DNA of 64,000 nt from G963666895 sp963666895 (GTDB lineage: Bacteria > Desulfobacterota > Desulfovibrionia > Desulfovibrionales > Desulfovibrionaceae), in contig CAXXNS010000010.1 of NCBI GenBank assembly GCA_963666895.2, positions 609,439-673,438 on the forward strand, written 5' to 3'. The position numbers were made by a program, and so were the translations under genes. Within the stretch, counting starts at the first letter, position 1; every line of letters begins with the position of its first letter. Of the stretch, positions 50,460-59,461 are shown in pieces. The notes beneath the pieces are model-generated. The model ran no database searches. It saw nothing but the letters and a program-made list of their open reading frames with translations, and was not told the origin of the DNA.

Positions 50460-51770
50460 GTGAAACGTTTTTTGAATAATTACTTTCACCTGGACGAGCT
50501 GGGAACCACTCCGGGCCGGGAGGTGGCGGCCGGGCTGACCACCTTCGTGACCATGGCCTACATCATCATCGTCAACCCCGGCATCCTCACCGCCGCGGGC
50601 ATCCCCTTCGAGGCCAGCATGATGGCCACCATCCTGTCGGCCACCTTCGGCTGCCTGGCCATGGGGCTGTACGCCAAGCGGCCCTTCGCCGTGGCCCCGT
50701 ACATGGGCGAGAACGCCTTCATCGCCTACACGGTCTGCGGGGTCCTGGGCTACTCCTGGCAGACCGCCCTGGGCGCCATCTTCGTCTCGGGCGTGCTCTT
50801 CGTGCTCATCACCCTGGTGGGTATCCGCCAGTGGCTCATCCAGGCCATCCCCTTCAGCCTCAAGCAGGGCTTCGTGGTCGGCATCGGCCTGTTCCTGACC
50901 TTCATCGGCCTGGTCAACACCGGCATCGTGATCAAGCCCCCGGTGGGACCGGTGCCCGTGGCCCTGGGCAATTTCCACGATTTGGGTGTGCTCCTGTCCC
51001 TGGGCGGGTTCCTGCTCATGGCCGTGCTCATGTCCTGGCGCGTGCCCGGAGCCATGCTCCTGGGCATCCTGGTCACGGCCGCGGCCGCCTTCGGCCTGGG
51101 CGTGGCCCCGTTGCCGGAGAAGATCGCGGCCATGCCCTCGGGCCTGGGCCAGAGCCTGTTCGCCATGGACGTCACCGGCGCGCTCACCTGGGGCTTCTTC
51201 TCGGTCATCCTGACCGTGTTCGTCATGGATTTCGTGGACACCATGGGCACCATCTACGCCGTGGCCCACCGGGCCGGTTCCCTGGACGAGAACGGCGATC
51301 TGCCCGAGATCCACAAACCCCTGCTCGTGGACGCCCTGGCCACCGTGGTGGCCGCCTGCCTGGGCACCACCAGCACCGGGGCCTACATCGAGTCGGCCAC
51401 GGGCATCGAGGCCGGGGGACGGTCCGGCCTGACCGTGGTGGTCACCGGGCTCATGTTCCTGGCCGCCCTGTTCCTGTCGCCGCTGTTCGTGGCCGTCCCG
51501 GTCTGCGCCTACGGCCCGGCCGTGATCATCGTCGGCCTGCTCATGATGAGCTCGGCCCAGCTGGACTTCGGGCACCTGTCCGAGAACGTGCCCGCGTTCA
51601 TCACCGTCATCCTCATGAGCTTCACGTATAATCTTGGGATCGGCATGACGGCCGGATTTCTGGTATACCCGGTCATGAAGGTGGCCACGGGCAAGGTCCG
51701 GGACGTGCATACGGGCATGTGGATGCTGGCCGCCCTGTCCCTGGCCTTTTATGTGTTTTATCCGCATTAG
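50460..51770 (+). CDS. NCS2 family purine permease (AzgA-like)
   Basis: The 436-residue protein has about 12-14 membrane helices and the AzgA/PbuG-type signatures: REVAAGLTTFVTMAYIIIVN near the start, FAVAPYMGENAFIAYTV, and DFVDTMGTIYAVAHRAGSLD and ESATGIEAGGRSGLTVVVTG later. Such proteins take up adenine, guanine or hypoxanthine with protons. GTG at 50460 follows GGGAGG; the ATG 48 bases upstream lacks a site. No riboswitch was recognised in the short leader. Confidence 0.88.
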   Translation: MKRFLNNYFHLDELGTTPGREVAAGLTTFVTMAYIIIVNPGILTAAGIPFEASMMATILSATFGCLAMGLYAKRPFAVAPYMGENAFIAYTVCGVLGYSWQTALGAIFVSGVLFVLITLVGIRQWLIQAIPFSLKQGFVVGIGLFLTFIGLVNTGIVIKPPVGPVPVALGNFHDLGVLLSLGGFLLMAVLMSWRVPGAMLLGILVTAAAAFGLGVAPLPEKIAAMPSGLGQSLFAMDVTGALTWGFFSVILTVFVMDFVDTMGTIYAVAHRAGSLDENGDLPEIHKPLLVDALATVVAACLGTTSTGAYIESATGIEAGGRSGLTVVVTGLMFLAALFLSPLFVAVPVCAYGPAVIIVGLLMMSSAQLDFGHLSENVPAFITVILMSFTYNLGIGMTAGFLVYPVMKVATGKVRDVHTGMWMLAALSLAFYVFYPH

Positions 51771-51905
51771 AGCAATTTCGTTTTGAAATTGCTCTGGCGG
51801 CGGCGAGAGCAGCCGTCCGCCGCGAAGGCGTAAGCGCAATTTATTTGCGCTGTTAAACGCCGGAGCGGGCGTCTTCAACGCATTGAAAATAGATATTTTC
51901 AATGC
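51769..51905. repeat. Cluster of four intergenic hairpins
   Basis: In 137 bases there are four inverted repeats: AGAGCAATTTC/GAAATTGCTCT (51769-51795, perfect), a GGCGG/CCGCC stem, AGCGCAA/TTGCGCT (51833-51851), and a 26-base near-palindrome GCATTGAAAATA-GA-TATTTTCAATGC (51880-51905). The first overlaps the permease stop and lacks a T tract; the last abuts the HD-GYP leader. The AT-rich arms contrast with the genome. It looks like a compound, possibly dispersed, repeat. Confidence 0.65.
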
Positions 51906-51926
51906 ATGAATGTTTCAGGAGGATTT

Positions 51927-52928
51927 GTGGCGGACAACGGCAAGCCGGAACCGAAAAAGGCGCGGGAGTGGATCCCGGCGTCCTTTTTTCCGGTCTCTCC
52001 CTTGATGATCTTCCCCGAGGCCATGGGCACCTTTTCGGTGTACCTGCGCCAGGGCAGCGAGTTCGTGCTCTACACCACCTCGGGGCAGCGCTTCACCGAG
52101 GAGCACCGCCAGACCCTCTACCAGTCCGGCGTGGAGGACATCTACGTCCAGACAGTGGAGAAGCCCGACTTCGACCAGTACGTGGAGGACAACCTGGGCC
52201 GCATGCTGGACAACGAGGACGTGCCCCTGCACGAGCGGTGCAAGATTTTGACAAAGGCCACGGAGAACGTGCTCTCCGAGACCTTCGGCACCAAGCTGCC
52301 CACCACGCTCAACCCCGAGCACTTCCAGCGCGTGGGCACCATCATCCGGCAATCCCTGCGCTTCCTGTCGGACGAGCGGGCGCTCAAGGCCCTGGGGCCG
52401 TTCATCTCCCACGACTACAGAACCTACACCCACTCCATGAACGTGTTCCTGTTCACCATGTCCATCCTGAACACCTACGACATGGAGGAGGAGGAACTGT
52501 ACCAGTGCGGCCTGGGCGCCATGCTGCACGACATCGGCAAGACGCGCATTCCCAAGGAAATTCTGAACAAGAAGGGCAAGCTCACGCCCCAGGAACGGAC
52601 CGTCATCGAGACCCATCCCTTGCAGGGGGTGGCCCTGTGCGCCAGCCTGGACATCTCCCAGACCACGTTCAACTGCATTCTGTTCCACCACGAGCGCGTG
52701 GACGGCAACGGCTACCCCTCGGGCATCCCGGCCGAGGACATCCCCATCCCGGTGCGGGCCATCAGCCTGGCCGACGTGTACGACGCCCTGACCAGCAACC
52801 GGCCCTACGCCAAGGCCTTGCCGGCCTTCAAGGCCCTGACCCTCATGCGCCACGAGATGATGGGCTTTTTCGATATGGAGGTCTTCAAGCGTTTCGTGGA
52901 GATATTGGCCGGGGCCGACCTGGCCTGA
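51927..52928 (+). CDS. HD-GYP domain protein, cyclic-di-GMP phosphodiesterase
   Basis: The 333-residue protein has an N-terminal ligand or sensor part (about 1-130) and an HD-GYP domain with MLHDIGKTRIPKEILNKKGK, TVIETHPLQGVALCASL, FHHERVDGNGYPSGIPAEDI and SLADVYDALTSNRPYAKA. The metal ligands H, D, H and the GYP motif are complete, so it should be active on cyclic di-GMP. GTG at 51927 is chosen since AGGAGG lies six bases before it; ATG at 51906 lies in the palindrome and lacks a site. Confidence 0.88.
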   Translation: MADNGKPEPKKAREWIPASFFPVSPLMIFPEAMGTFSVYLRQGSEFVLYTTSGQRFTEEHRQTLYQSGVEDIYVQTVEKPDFDQYVEDNLGRMLDNEDVPLHERCKILTKATENVLSETFGTKLPTTLNPEHFQRVGTIIRQSLRFLSDERALKALGPFISHDYRTYTHSMNVFLFTMSILNTYDMEEEELYQCGLGAMLHDIGKTRIPKEILNKKGKLTPQERTVIETHPLQGVALCASLDISQTTFNCILFHHERVDGNGYPSGIPAEDIPIPVRAISLADVYDALTSNRPYAKALPAFKALTLMRHEMMGFFDMEVFKRFVEILAGADLA

Positions 52929-52959
52929 CCCATCCTTCGCCAAGCCCCCAGAGAAGCCC

Positions 52960-53457
52960 ATGAACACGACCCTGTTTACGCCCCGACTGCTTTTCGTATT
53001 GTTGTGCCTGGCCGCGCTGGCCCCCCTGCCCGTCCTTGCCCAGCCCCAACCCGGCTCGGTTTCCGCCCCGGTGGAGTTCCGGGGCCTGCCCTTCGGGATC
53101 AGCCTGGAGGGAGCCAGGAACCTGGTGGGCAGCCTGGAGCCCGTGGCCCCGCTGGCCCCGGGGAACAAGGACCGGTTCAAGGACGTGTACTACCGCCCGG
53201 ACGAGGACATGACCTTCGGCTCGGCCGCGATCCTGTCCGTGGGCTACGTGTTCCGCGACGACCACCTGCGCCAGGTGATCATCACCCTGTCCGGGGAGCC
53301 CAACGTGTTCCTGGCCAAGGAGCGGCTCATCCAGCGCTTCGGCCCTGGCCGCCAGGTCGGGGTGCGCTACGGCTGGACCTGGGCGGACTTCTCCGTGGTC
53401 CTGGCCAGCGATCCCGAGGGCGGTCTTTCTTCTTTGATTTACACGCAAGAGAAGTGA
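52960..53457 (+). CDS. Exported protein of unknown function
   Basis: The 165-residue protein has a signal peptide (cut after VLAQ). The mature part opens EFRGLPFGISLEGARNLVGS, a phrase common to small periplasmic proteins with this FxGxxxGxxxxxA pattern, then strands IITLSGEPNVFLAKERLIQR and YGWTWADFSVVLAS. It lies 31 bases after the HD-GYP gene and may be its operon partner. No clear function. Confidence 0.65.
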   Translation: MNTTLFTPRLLFVLLCLAALAPLPVLAQPQPGSVSAPVEFRGLPFGISLEGARNLVGSLEPVAPLAPGNKDRFKDVYYRPDEDMTFGSAAILSVGYVFRDDHLRQVIITLSGEPNVFLAKERLIQRFGPGRQVGVRYGWTWADFSVVLASDPEGGLSSLIYTQEK

Positions 53458-53514
53458 CGGGCGCAACCCTTGCGCGCCGTGGCCTGAAGACCGACCGGAA
53501 GCTTTCCGGACAGG

Positions 53515-54419
53515 CTACTGCAGGATGTAGTTGAGGGGGTTGACCGGCTTGCCCTCCACGTGCACCTCGTAGTGCAGGTGGGGGGCCTTGCTGCGGCCCG
53601 TGTTGCCCACGTAGCCCACCACCTGGCCGCGCAGCACGCGCTGGCCTTCCTTCACGGCGAAGCCGCTCATGTGGGCGTACAGGGTCTCCAGCTTGTCGTT
53701 GTGCTTGATCGTGGCCACCAGGCCGTAGGACGTGGAGCGGTTGGTCTGGACGACCGTGCCGTTGGCCGTGGCGCGTATGGGCGTGCCCGTGGCCGCGGTC
53801 AGGTCGATGCCCTTGTGAAAGCGCTTTTTGCCCGTGAACGGGTCCACGCGCCAGCCGAAGCCCGAGGAGAAGCGGCCCTGGGTGGGCATGATGACCGGAA
53901 TGGTGCCCAGGGTTTCCAACTGGATGGACACGGCGTGGGCGATCTCCTGCTGGCGGATCTCCTCGGTGACGATGCGGTCGCCCAGTTCCTGCATCCGTTC
54001 CCAGAGCCTCCGGTTCAGGTTGTGGGCCGTACAGGGAGGGCAGCAGCCGCAGGCCGCGCGAGGCCGGAGCCGAGCTGGCCAGGGTGGCGTTGCGGTCCGA
54101 TGCCTCGTCGATCTCCAGCATGATGCGCAGCTTGGCGTTGAAGTCCACCACCTTGCCCAGGCTGCGTTCGATGGCGCTGATCTGAAAGGCGCTCTCCAGG
54201 CAGCCGCTCGTTCTGCATCAGCATGGTGTCCTGCAGCTGGTCGTATGTCTGGCGCTGCTCCTGGTAGAGCCCGAGGTATTTGAACAGGGAGAGGTTTCCG
54301 GCCAGGAGCAGAACCAGGATCAGCGGCGGCAACAGCACGACCAGCCCTGGCAGTCGCAGGGTGAGGAAGAGTTTTCCGTAGCGGTTGAAAAAGGTAAAAT
54401 TGTATCGGCGAAGCAGCAT
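53515..54419 (-). pseudogene. M23 family metallopeptidase, two frameshifts
   Basis: Starting at ATG 54419 the product has a basic N terminus and a membrane helix (LPGLVVLLPPLILVLLLAGN), then a coiled coil (YQEQRQTYDQLQDTMLMQNE). The frame shifts near 54198-54203, continues VVDFNAKLRIMLEIDEASDR, and shifts again near 54023-54030. The C-terminal frame holds the intact peptidase domain: GFGWRVDPFTGKKRFHKGID, LYAHMSGFAV and HLHYEV with the zinc His/Asp set. Joined, it is about 300 residues, like MepM-type endopeptidases that cut peptidoglycan crosslinks. Confidence 0.8.
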
Positions 54420-54639
54420 GAACCCTGGCCTTGGGCCGAGTGTTTGCGGTCTTATACTCGCAGGGGGCTGTTCAAGCAACCCTTCCCGCACGGGGTTTCC
54501 AGGCTTGAAAAGAAGGGATTTAGGGCCTGCGAGGTGGATTTTTTTTCGAGGACGGGCTAGGCTGGTCCTGCGTATCCGTGCCCCGGTGGCGGCCTGGGGA
54601 GCCGGTCCGGGGAAGTCTTCAATGCGAGGGGGGCGTTTT

Positions 54640-55377
54640 GTGAAGTCTTCCACCATCACCCTGTATCTGTTTCTGGTCATTCTGACGGCCCTGCTGTTCG
54701 TGGGCGGGTTCGCCATCCACCATCTGAACGCCCTGGGCGCCAAGTTTCAGGCTCAGACGGCCATGCGCCTGGTGCTGGCCGCCGGGCTTGCGGCCGTGAC
54801 CGCGCAGATGGTGCTGGTGTTCCGGTCCATGATCTCCAAACTCAAGCAGGACCACGCCCTGGTGGAGGAGCTGACCCGCAAGCTGGACCAGTTCCAGACC
54901 ATCGACGAACTGACCAAGGCCTACAACCGCCACATGCTGGAGCAGGTTCTGGGCCGGGAGGTGGAGTCGGTCCGACGCTATCACGCCGACGTGGCCGGGA
55001 TCATGTTCGACGTGGACGGGTTTCGGCTGATCAACGAGAAGCACGGGTACAAGTCCGGGGACAAACTCCTCTACCACCTGGCCCGCATCATCCGGCGCAG
55101 CATACGCAAGACGGACTACCTGTTCCGGTGGCGGGGCGGGCGGTTCATCGTCCTGGCCGTGCACGTCAACGTGGAGCAGGCCACCCAGTTCGCGGAGAAG
55201 CTGCGGCGGACCGTGGAGAAGACCGACTTCGGCGGGGTCAAGCTGACCATCTCCCTGGGCCTGACCTCGGTCCGGGGCGAGGACACCACGGAATCCTTCG
55301 TGGGCCGCCTGAAGCAGGCCCTCCTGTCGGCCAAGGAGCAGGGCCCCAACCACCTCCAGGTTCTGGACGCGGCCTGA
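54640..55377 (+). CDS. Membrane protein with degenerate GGDEF domain
   Basis: The 245-residue protein has two membrane helices (about 6-28 and 42-66), a short coiled coil, and a GGDEF domain with DELTKAYNRHMLEQVLGREV, VAGIMFDVDGFRLINEKHGY, GDKLLYHLARIIRRSIRKTD and GVKLTISLGLTSVRGEDTT. The signature itself is RGGRF rather than GGDEF, so catalytic acidic residues are lost; the I-site RKTD is kept. It is thus more likely a cyclic-di-GMP binding or regulatory protein than a cyclase. GTG at 54640 follows GAGGGGGG. It is divergent from the M23 gene. Confidence 0.78.
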   Translation: MKSSTITLYLFLVILTALLFVGGFAIHHLNALGAKFQAQTAMRLVLAAGLAAVTAQMVLVFRSMISKLKQDHALVEELTRKLDQFQTIDELTKAYNRHMLEQVLGREVESVRRYHADVAGIMFDVDGFRLINEKHGYKSGDKLLYHLARIIRRSIRKTDYLFRWRGGRFIVLAVHVNVEQATQFAEKLRRTVEKTDFGGVKLTISLGLTSVRGEDTTESFVGRLKQALLSAKEQGPNHLQVLDAA

Positions 55378-55510
55378 TCGAAGCCTTTCCGGTTGTCGGT
55401 ATCTACAGGGTTTGCGGGCTCGCCCGTTATCGTTTATCCTGTTGTCTGACGGGTGGGGCATTCCTGGGAAATCCCATTGGCGGGAACTCCTTTTAAGGCA
55501 AGAGCAATCC

Positions 55511-56197
55511 ATGAGCGAACCGTTCCGTGTCATGGTCCGTTGACGACCATCCCCTGTTCCGCGAGGGCCTGAAGACCCTCATCGACCGCAGCCCGGACTT
55601 CTGCGTGGTGGCCGAGGCGGGCAGCGGCAAGGAGGCGTTCGAGAAGGTGATGGAGGCCCGGCCGGACATCGTCCTGGTGGACATCACCATGCCCGGCATG
55701 AGCGGCATCCAGCTCATTCGCGAACTGCGGGAGACCGAAACCCAGATCCGGTTCATGGTCGTGAGCATGCATTCCAACGTGGACTACATCGTGGAGGCCT
55801 TCCGGGCCGGGGCCACCGGGTACATGGTCAAGGATTCGGCCGGGGAGGGGTTGTTCAAGGGGTTGTCCCACCGTGGCCCGGGGCGAGGTGTTTCTGGACG
55901 AGTCCCCTGTCCAACGACGTGGTCATCAAGCTGCTGGCCGGCAAGGGCGAGGACCGCCACGACAGCGCCTACCGGAGCCTGACTTCCCGGGAGCAGGAGG
56001 TCATGCGGTTGCTGGCCGAGGGGCTGAGCACCCGCGAGGTGGCCCAGCAGCTGTACATCAGCCCCAAGACCGTGGAGAACCACCGGGCCAACCTGATGAA
56101 GAAGCTGGGGCTGCAGAACAGCGTGGAGTTGGTGCGCTACGCGGCCCGCCTGGGCATCATCGACGTGGAGGCCTGGGTGGAGAGCGGCTCAAGCTGA
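55511..56197 (+). pseudogene. NarL/LuxR-type response regulator, three frameshifts
   Basis: The start MSEPFRVMV runs out of frame at about 55532-55540, where one C too many breaks the expected VVDDHP. The receiver follows: DDHPLFREGLKTLIDRSPDF, DIVLVDITMPGMSGIQLIRE (phospho-acceptor Asp) and FRAGATGYMVKDSA. Two further shifts near 55858-55872 and 55905-55912 separate TVARGEVFLDES from SNDVVIKLLAGKG. The LuxR helix-turn-helix is intact: LTSREQEVMRLLAEGLSTRE, VAQQLYISPKTVENHRANLM. Joined, it is about 225 residues, a normal two-domain regulator. All three shifts lie in G/C-rich text, so assembly error is likely. Confidence 0.8.
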
Positions 56198-56408
56198 CAG
56201 TTTATCTTTCTTAATAATCAACGAAAAAAAAATTCTGTGGACATCGGCTGTTCGATGTGGCTATTATGTGTTTACCCAAGTTCTTAGTTTGGGTGGCCCC
56301 GGAACCGCTCCAAGCGTCAAGTCCCCTCGCGCCAGTCCACCTGGCACGCCTGTGCGGTTCCGGGCCATTCCTATCTCGATTTTCTCCCTTTTTTTCGTTC
56401 AAAACACG

Positions 56409-57102
56409 TTATTGCGTCAACGTATGGTTGGGAGCCTCGAAGACCACGGCCAGCCAGTCGCCCTCCTTGTTCGTACCTGTATTTCCGCCGTGCAGCACCA
56501 GCACGGTGCGCACCAGGCCGGACCCGGCCCAAACCGTCAGTGTGGCCAGGTCCCCGGCCTTGCCCGTCAGCGGGGGCGATGGAGCGCTGGTCCAGGAACA
56601 CGTAGGCCAGCCGTGAGGAGCGCATGCCGCGTTCCTCGAACCGGGTGACCGTGTCCGAGAATTCCCGGTCGTCCATGCCCTGGGCCAGCAGCCGGACAAC
56701 GTCCAGGACGCCCTCGTCGGATTGCAGGGCCACCAGGGCTGAGCGCGCGCGGTGATGGCCGCGAAGGCGTCCAGGTACAGGGAGGGGTCGAAGGGCCGCA
56801 CCAGGCTGACCGCGGCCAGCCGGTCCTGGTCAAAGGCGAAGTCCGCCGTCCAATCCCGGCCCAGGTGCTCCACCCCGTCCAGGCACAGGGCCCCGGGCTC
56901 CCGGCCGGACGAGCAGTCGTACACCCCGGGCGCGGGCGGGCCACCGCCTGGCGGGTCATGCCCGCGCGCAAGGTCCTGGAACAGGATCGGGCCCAGGCCG
57001 GCCTCGCCGCGTTCGGGGTTCCGTCTGGGCCGAGCCGGGAACGGCCGGGCCCAGGACCATGATCAGGACCAGGATCAGGACAACGAAAATGAGGCGCCGC
57101 AT
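56409..57102 (-). pseudogene. Exported protein of unknown function, about three frameshifts
   Basis: ATG at 57102 follows AAAGGGG and gives a signal peptide (MRRLIFVVLILVLIMVLGPA, cut after GSAQ). A shift near 57013-57019 leads to GLGPILFQDLARGHDPP and YDCSSGREPGALCLDGVEHL, then FAFDQDRLAAVSLVRPFDPS. A shift near 56740-56752 leads to VALQSDEGVLDVVRLLAQGM and EERGMRSSRLAYVFLDQRSI. A third near 56560-56575 returns to LTVWAGSGLVRTVLVLHGGN and the TGA end. Joined it is about 230 residues, one mature domain with two cysteines. No family recognised. Confidence 0.6.
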
Positions 57103-57237
57103 GGTTTCCCCTTTGCCCGGTGTCCCGGGGGCTTGTTCAGGGTCGTGATTTGCGCCATCATAGCCCGGCCGCCTGGGTTCGTCCACGAGACGACCGGAAG
57201 GACGGGTTTTGGACGGCATTTGGGGGAACAAGGGTAC

Positions 57238-58362
57238 ATGCGCATTTTGCACGTCATCACCGGGCTGGAGACCGGCGGGGCCGAGACCGCCCTGCACGGC
57301 CTGCTGCGGTCCCTGGACCCGGCCGTGTTTTCCCACGGCGTGGTCAGCCTCATCGAGCCCGGGTTCATGGGTGCGCGCATCCGCCACCTGGGCGTGGACG
57401 TGGACACCCTGTCCATGCGCCGGGGCAGGCCCACGCCCGGGGCCCTGTTCCGACTGGCCCGGCTCATCCGCCAGGCCAAGCCGGACGCGGTCATGACCTG
57501 GCTCTACCACGCCGACCTGCTGGGCCTGCTGGCCGCGGGCATGGCCGGGAAGCCGCCCGTGGTCTGGAACCTGCGCTGCGCCCACATGGACTTCTCCCAA
57601 TACAATCCCCTGACCCGGCTGACCATGCGGGTCTGCGCCCGACTGTCCGGCCGTCCGGCCGCCGTGCTGGCCAATTCCGAGGCGGCCCGGGAGCACCATC
57701 TGGGCCTGGGCTACCATCCCAAACGGTTCGAGGTCATCGAGAACGGGGTGGACATTGACCGGTTCCAGCCCGACGAGGACGCCTACGCCGCCCTGCGCAG
57801 CGAGCTGGACCTGGAGCCCCAGGACCTGCTGGTGGGCGCGGCCATGCGCTACGACCCCATGAAGAACCTGCCCGGCTGGCTGGACGCGGCCGCCCGCATC
57901 CTGTGCCGCAAGCCCGACGCGCGGTTCGTGCTCTGCGGGGCGGGCATGGAGCCCGGCAACCCGGAATTGGCCGATCTGGTGGCCGCCCGGGGCCTGGAGG
58001 CCCGCGTTCACCTCCTGGGCCAACGGCCGGACGTGCAGAACGTGCTGGCCGGGCTGGACCTGTATCTGTCCGCCTCCCTGGGCGAGAGCTTCCCCAGCGC
58101 CGCGGCCGAGGCCATGGCCTGCGGCACGCCCTGCGTGCTCACCGACGTGGGCGGCAGCGCCCGTGTGGCCGGGGACGCGGGCCGGGTGGTCCCGGCCAAG
58201 GACAACGAGGCCCTGGCCCTGGCCGCGTACGAGATTCTTTCCCTGCCATTGGACCGGCGCAAGGCCCTGGGGCTGGCCGGGCGGCGGCGCGTGGCTGAAC
58301 ACTTCTCCATGGACCGCATGGCCCGGGCCTACGCCCAGTTGTTCCTGTCCCTGGCCGAATAA
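57238..58362 (+). CDS. Glycosyltransferase family 4 (GT-B fold)
   Basis: The 374-residue protein begins MRILHVITGLETGGAETALH, the typical N-terminal donor/acceptor loop of GT4 enzymes. The C-terminal domain has VGAAMRYDPMKNLPGWLDAA, RFVLCGAGMEPG, LLGQRPDVQNVLAGLDLYLS and SLGESFPSAAAEAMACGTPC with the E-x7-E motif that holds the nucleotide sugar. It transfers a sugar in lipopolysaccharide, capsule or exopolysaccharide synthesis. It stands alone, so the target polymer cannot be named. AAGGG precedes the ATG. Confidence 0.85.
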   Translation: MRILHVITGLETGGAETALHGLLRSLDPAVFSHGVVSLIEPGFMGARIRHLGVDVDTLSMRRGRPTPGALFRLARLIRQAKPDAVMTWLYHADLLGLLAAGMAGKPPVVWNLRCAHMDFSQYNPLTRLTMRVCARLSGRPAAVLANSEAAREHHLGLGYHPKRFEVIENGVDIDRFQPDEDAYAALRSELDLEPQDLLVGAAMRYDPMKNLPGWLDAAARILCRKPDARFVLCGAGMEPGNPELADLVAARGLEARVHLLGQRPDVQNVLAGLDLYLSASLGESFPSAAAEAMACGTPCVLTDVGGSARVAGDAGRVVPAKDNEALALAAYEILSLPLDRRKALGLAGRRRVAEHFSMDRMARAYAQLFLSLAE

Positions 58363-58364
58363 AG

Positions 58365-58393
58365 AAAACGCCCCGGAAAAATCCGGGGCGTTT
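58365..58393. terminator. Bidirectional terminator
   Basis: AAACGCCCCGG pairs with CCGGGGCGTTT around AAAAAT, with A before and T after. It closes the glycosyltransferase gene and faces the end of the leftward repeat protein. Confidence 0.85.
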
Positions 58394-58418
58394 GGGTCGG
58401 TTGGGGATGGACTCGGGG

Positions 58419-59438
58419 CTACTTGTGGCCGCCGCCGTTGCCGCCGCCGTTGCCGCCGCCGTTACCTCCGCCGTTACCTCCGCCGTTGCCGCCGCCGTTT
58501 CCATTGCCGCCGGCGTTGCTGCTTCCTCCGCCCTTGCCGTTGCCGCCCGCATTGCTGCCGGACGGGCCGCTGGAGGAGCTGCCCTTGCCGCTGTTGCCCT
58601 TGCCGTTATTGCTCTTGGCCGAGGCCTGGGTGGTGCCGAGCCCCAGGGCGTTGCCGCTGGAGGTCTTGCCCTTGCCGAGCTTGGCGCCCGGGGTGTCGGT
58701 CAGGCCGGTCTTCTTGTTGCGGGCGGTGACGGACACCATATTCTTGTTCTTGGTGCCCAGGCCCAGGTTCATGGCATGGGTCTGGGTGGCCACGCCCTTC
58801 TTGTTCACGTTGCCGAAGTGCATGCCGAGCACGCTGGGATGCAGGCCCAGCTCCTGGGCGATCTCGCCCCAGCCCATGCCCGCGGCGCGCATGGCCGCGA
58901 CGTCGTCGGCCGAAAGGCTGGCCGCTCCGGCCACGGCTTCGTCCGCCGCGGTTTGGGCGTCGGCCAGGTTGCCCAGGGCCGTGTCCAGGTTGGCCTGGGC
59001 GGCCGCCAGTGCGTCCTCGGCCGCCGCCACGGCGTCCGGATCCGCATCCGGGTCGGCCAGGGCCGCATCCAGGTCCGCCTGGGCCTGGGCCACGGCGTCC
59101 GTGGCTTCGTCCGCCGCGGTTTGGGCGTCGGACAGGTCGCCCATGGCCGCGTCAACGTTTTCCTGGGCCACATCCTGGGCGGCCTGGGCCACGTTGGCGG
59201 CGCGTATGGCCTCGGTCGGGCTGTTCAAGGCCGGGACGTCCGCGGTGTCGCCGGTATCTGCGGTGTCACCCGTGTCGCCGGTATCACCGGTGTCCCCGGT
59301 GTCGCCCGTGTCTCCGGTGGTGGTGCCGTCACCCGTGTCCGTGTCCTGGGCCAGGGCCGTTGAAACGGTCAGGACCAGCAGAAGCAGGGCGGCCAGGAGG
59401 GCCAGCAGGCCTTTCATGTTCATGTTGCGTACGTTCAT
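58419..59438 (-). CDS. Exported low-complexity protein with TGD, Ala-rich and Gly/Asn repeats
   Basis: The 339-residue protein has a signal peptide (cut after ALAQ). Residues about 32-70 are TGD repeats. Residues about 75-170 form an Ala/Asp-rich coiled coil in two similar halves (DLSDAQTAADEATDAVAQAQ and NLADAQTAADEAVAGAA). Then comes MRAAGMGWGEIAQELGLHPS, a short helix-turn-helix-like phrase, and the end is Gly/Asn-rich (GGGNGGGN units) closing in HK. It could be a secreted matrix or surface polymer. GGAGG precedes the ATG. It lies 23 bases after the TPR lipoprotein stop. Confidence 0.65.
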   Translation of the reverse strand: MNVRNMNMKGLLALLAALLLLVLTVSTALAQDTDTGDGTTTGDTGDTGDTGDTGDTGDTADTGDTADVPALNSPTEAIRAANVAQAAQDVAQENVDAAMGDLSDAQTAADEATDAVAQAQADLDAALADPDADPDAVAAAEDALAAAQANLDTALGNLADAQTAADEAVAGAASLSADDVAAMRAAGMGWGEIAQELGLHPSVLGMHFGNVNKKGVATQTHAMNLGLGTKNKNMVSVTARNKKTGLTDTPGAKLGKGKTSSGNALGLGTTQASAKSNNGKGNSGKGSSSSGPSGSNAGGNGKGGGSSNAGGNGNGGGNGGGNGGGNGGGNGGGNGGGHK

Positions 59439-59461
59439 GGTGTCCTCCTTCCTGGGCCGTC

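Noticed and set aside
58430..58500. Short tandem repeat as possible regulatory array
   Set aside because: It lies in frame inside the coding sequence as GGGN codons, so it is protein repeat rather than an operator array.
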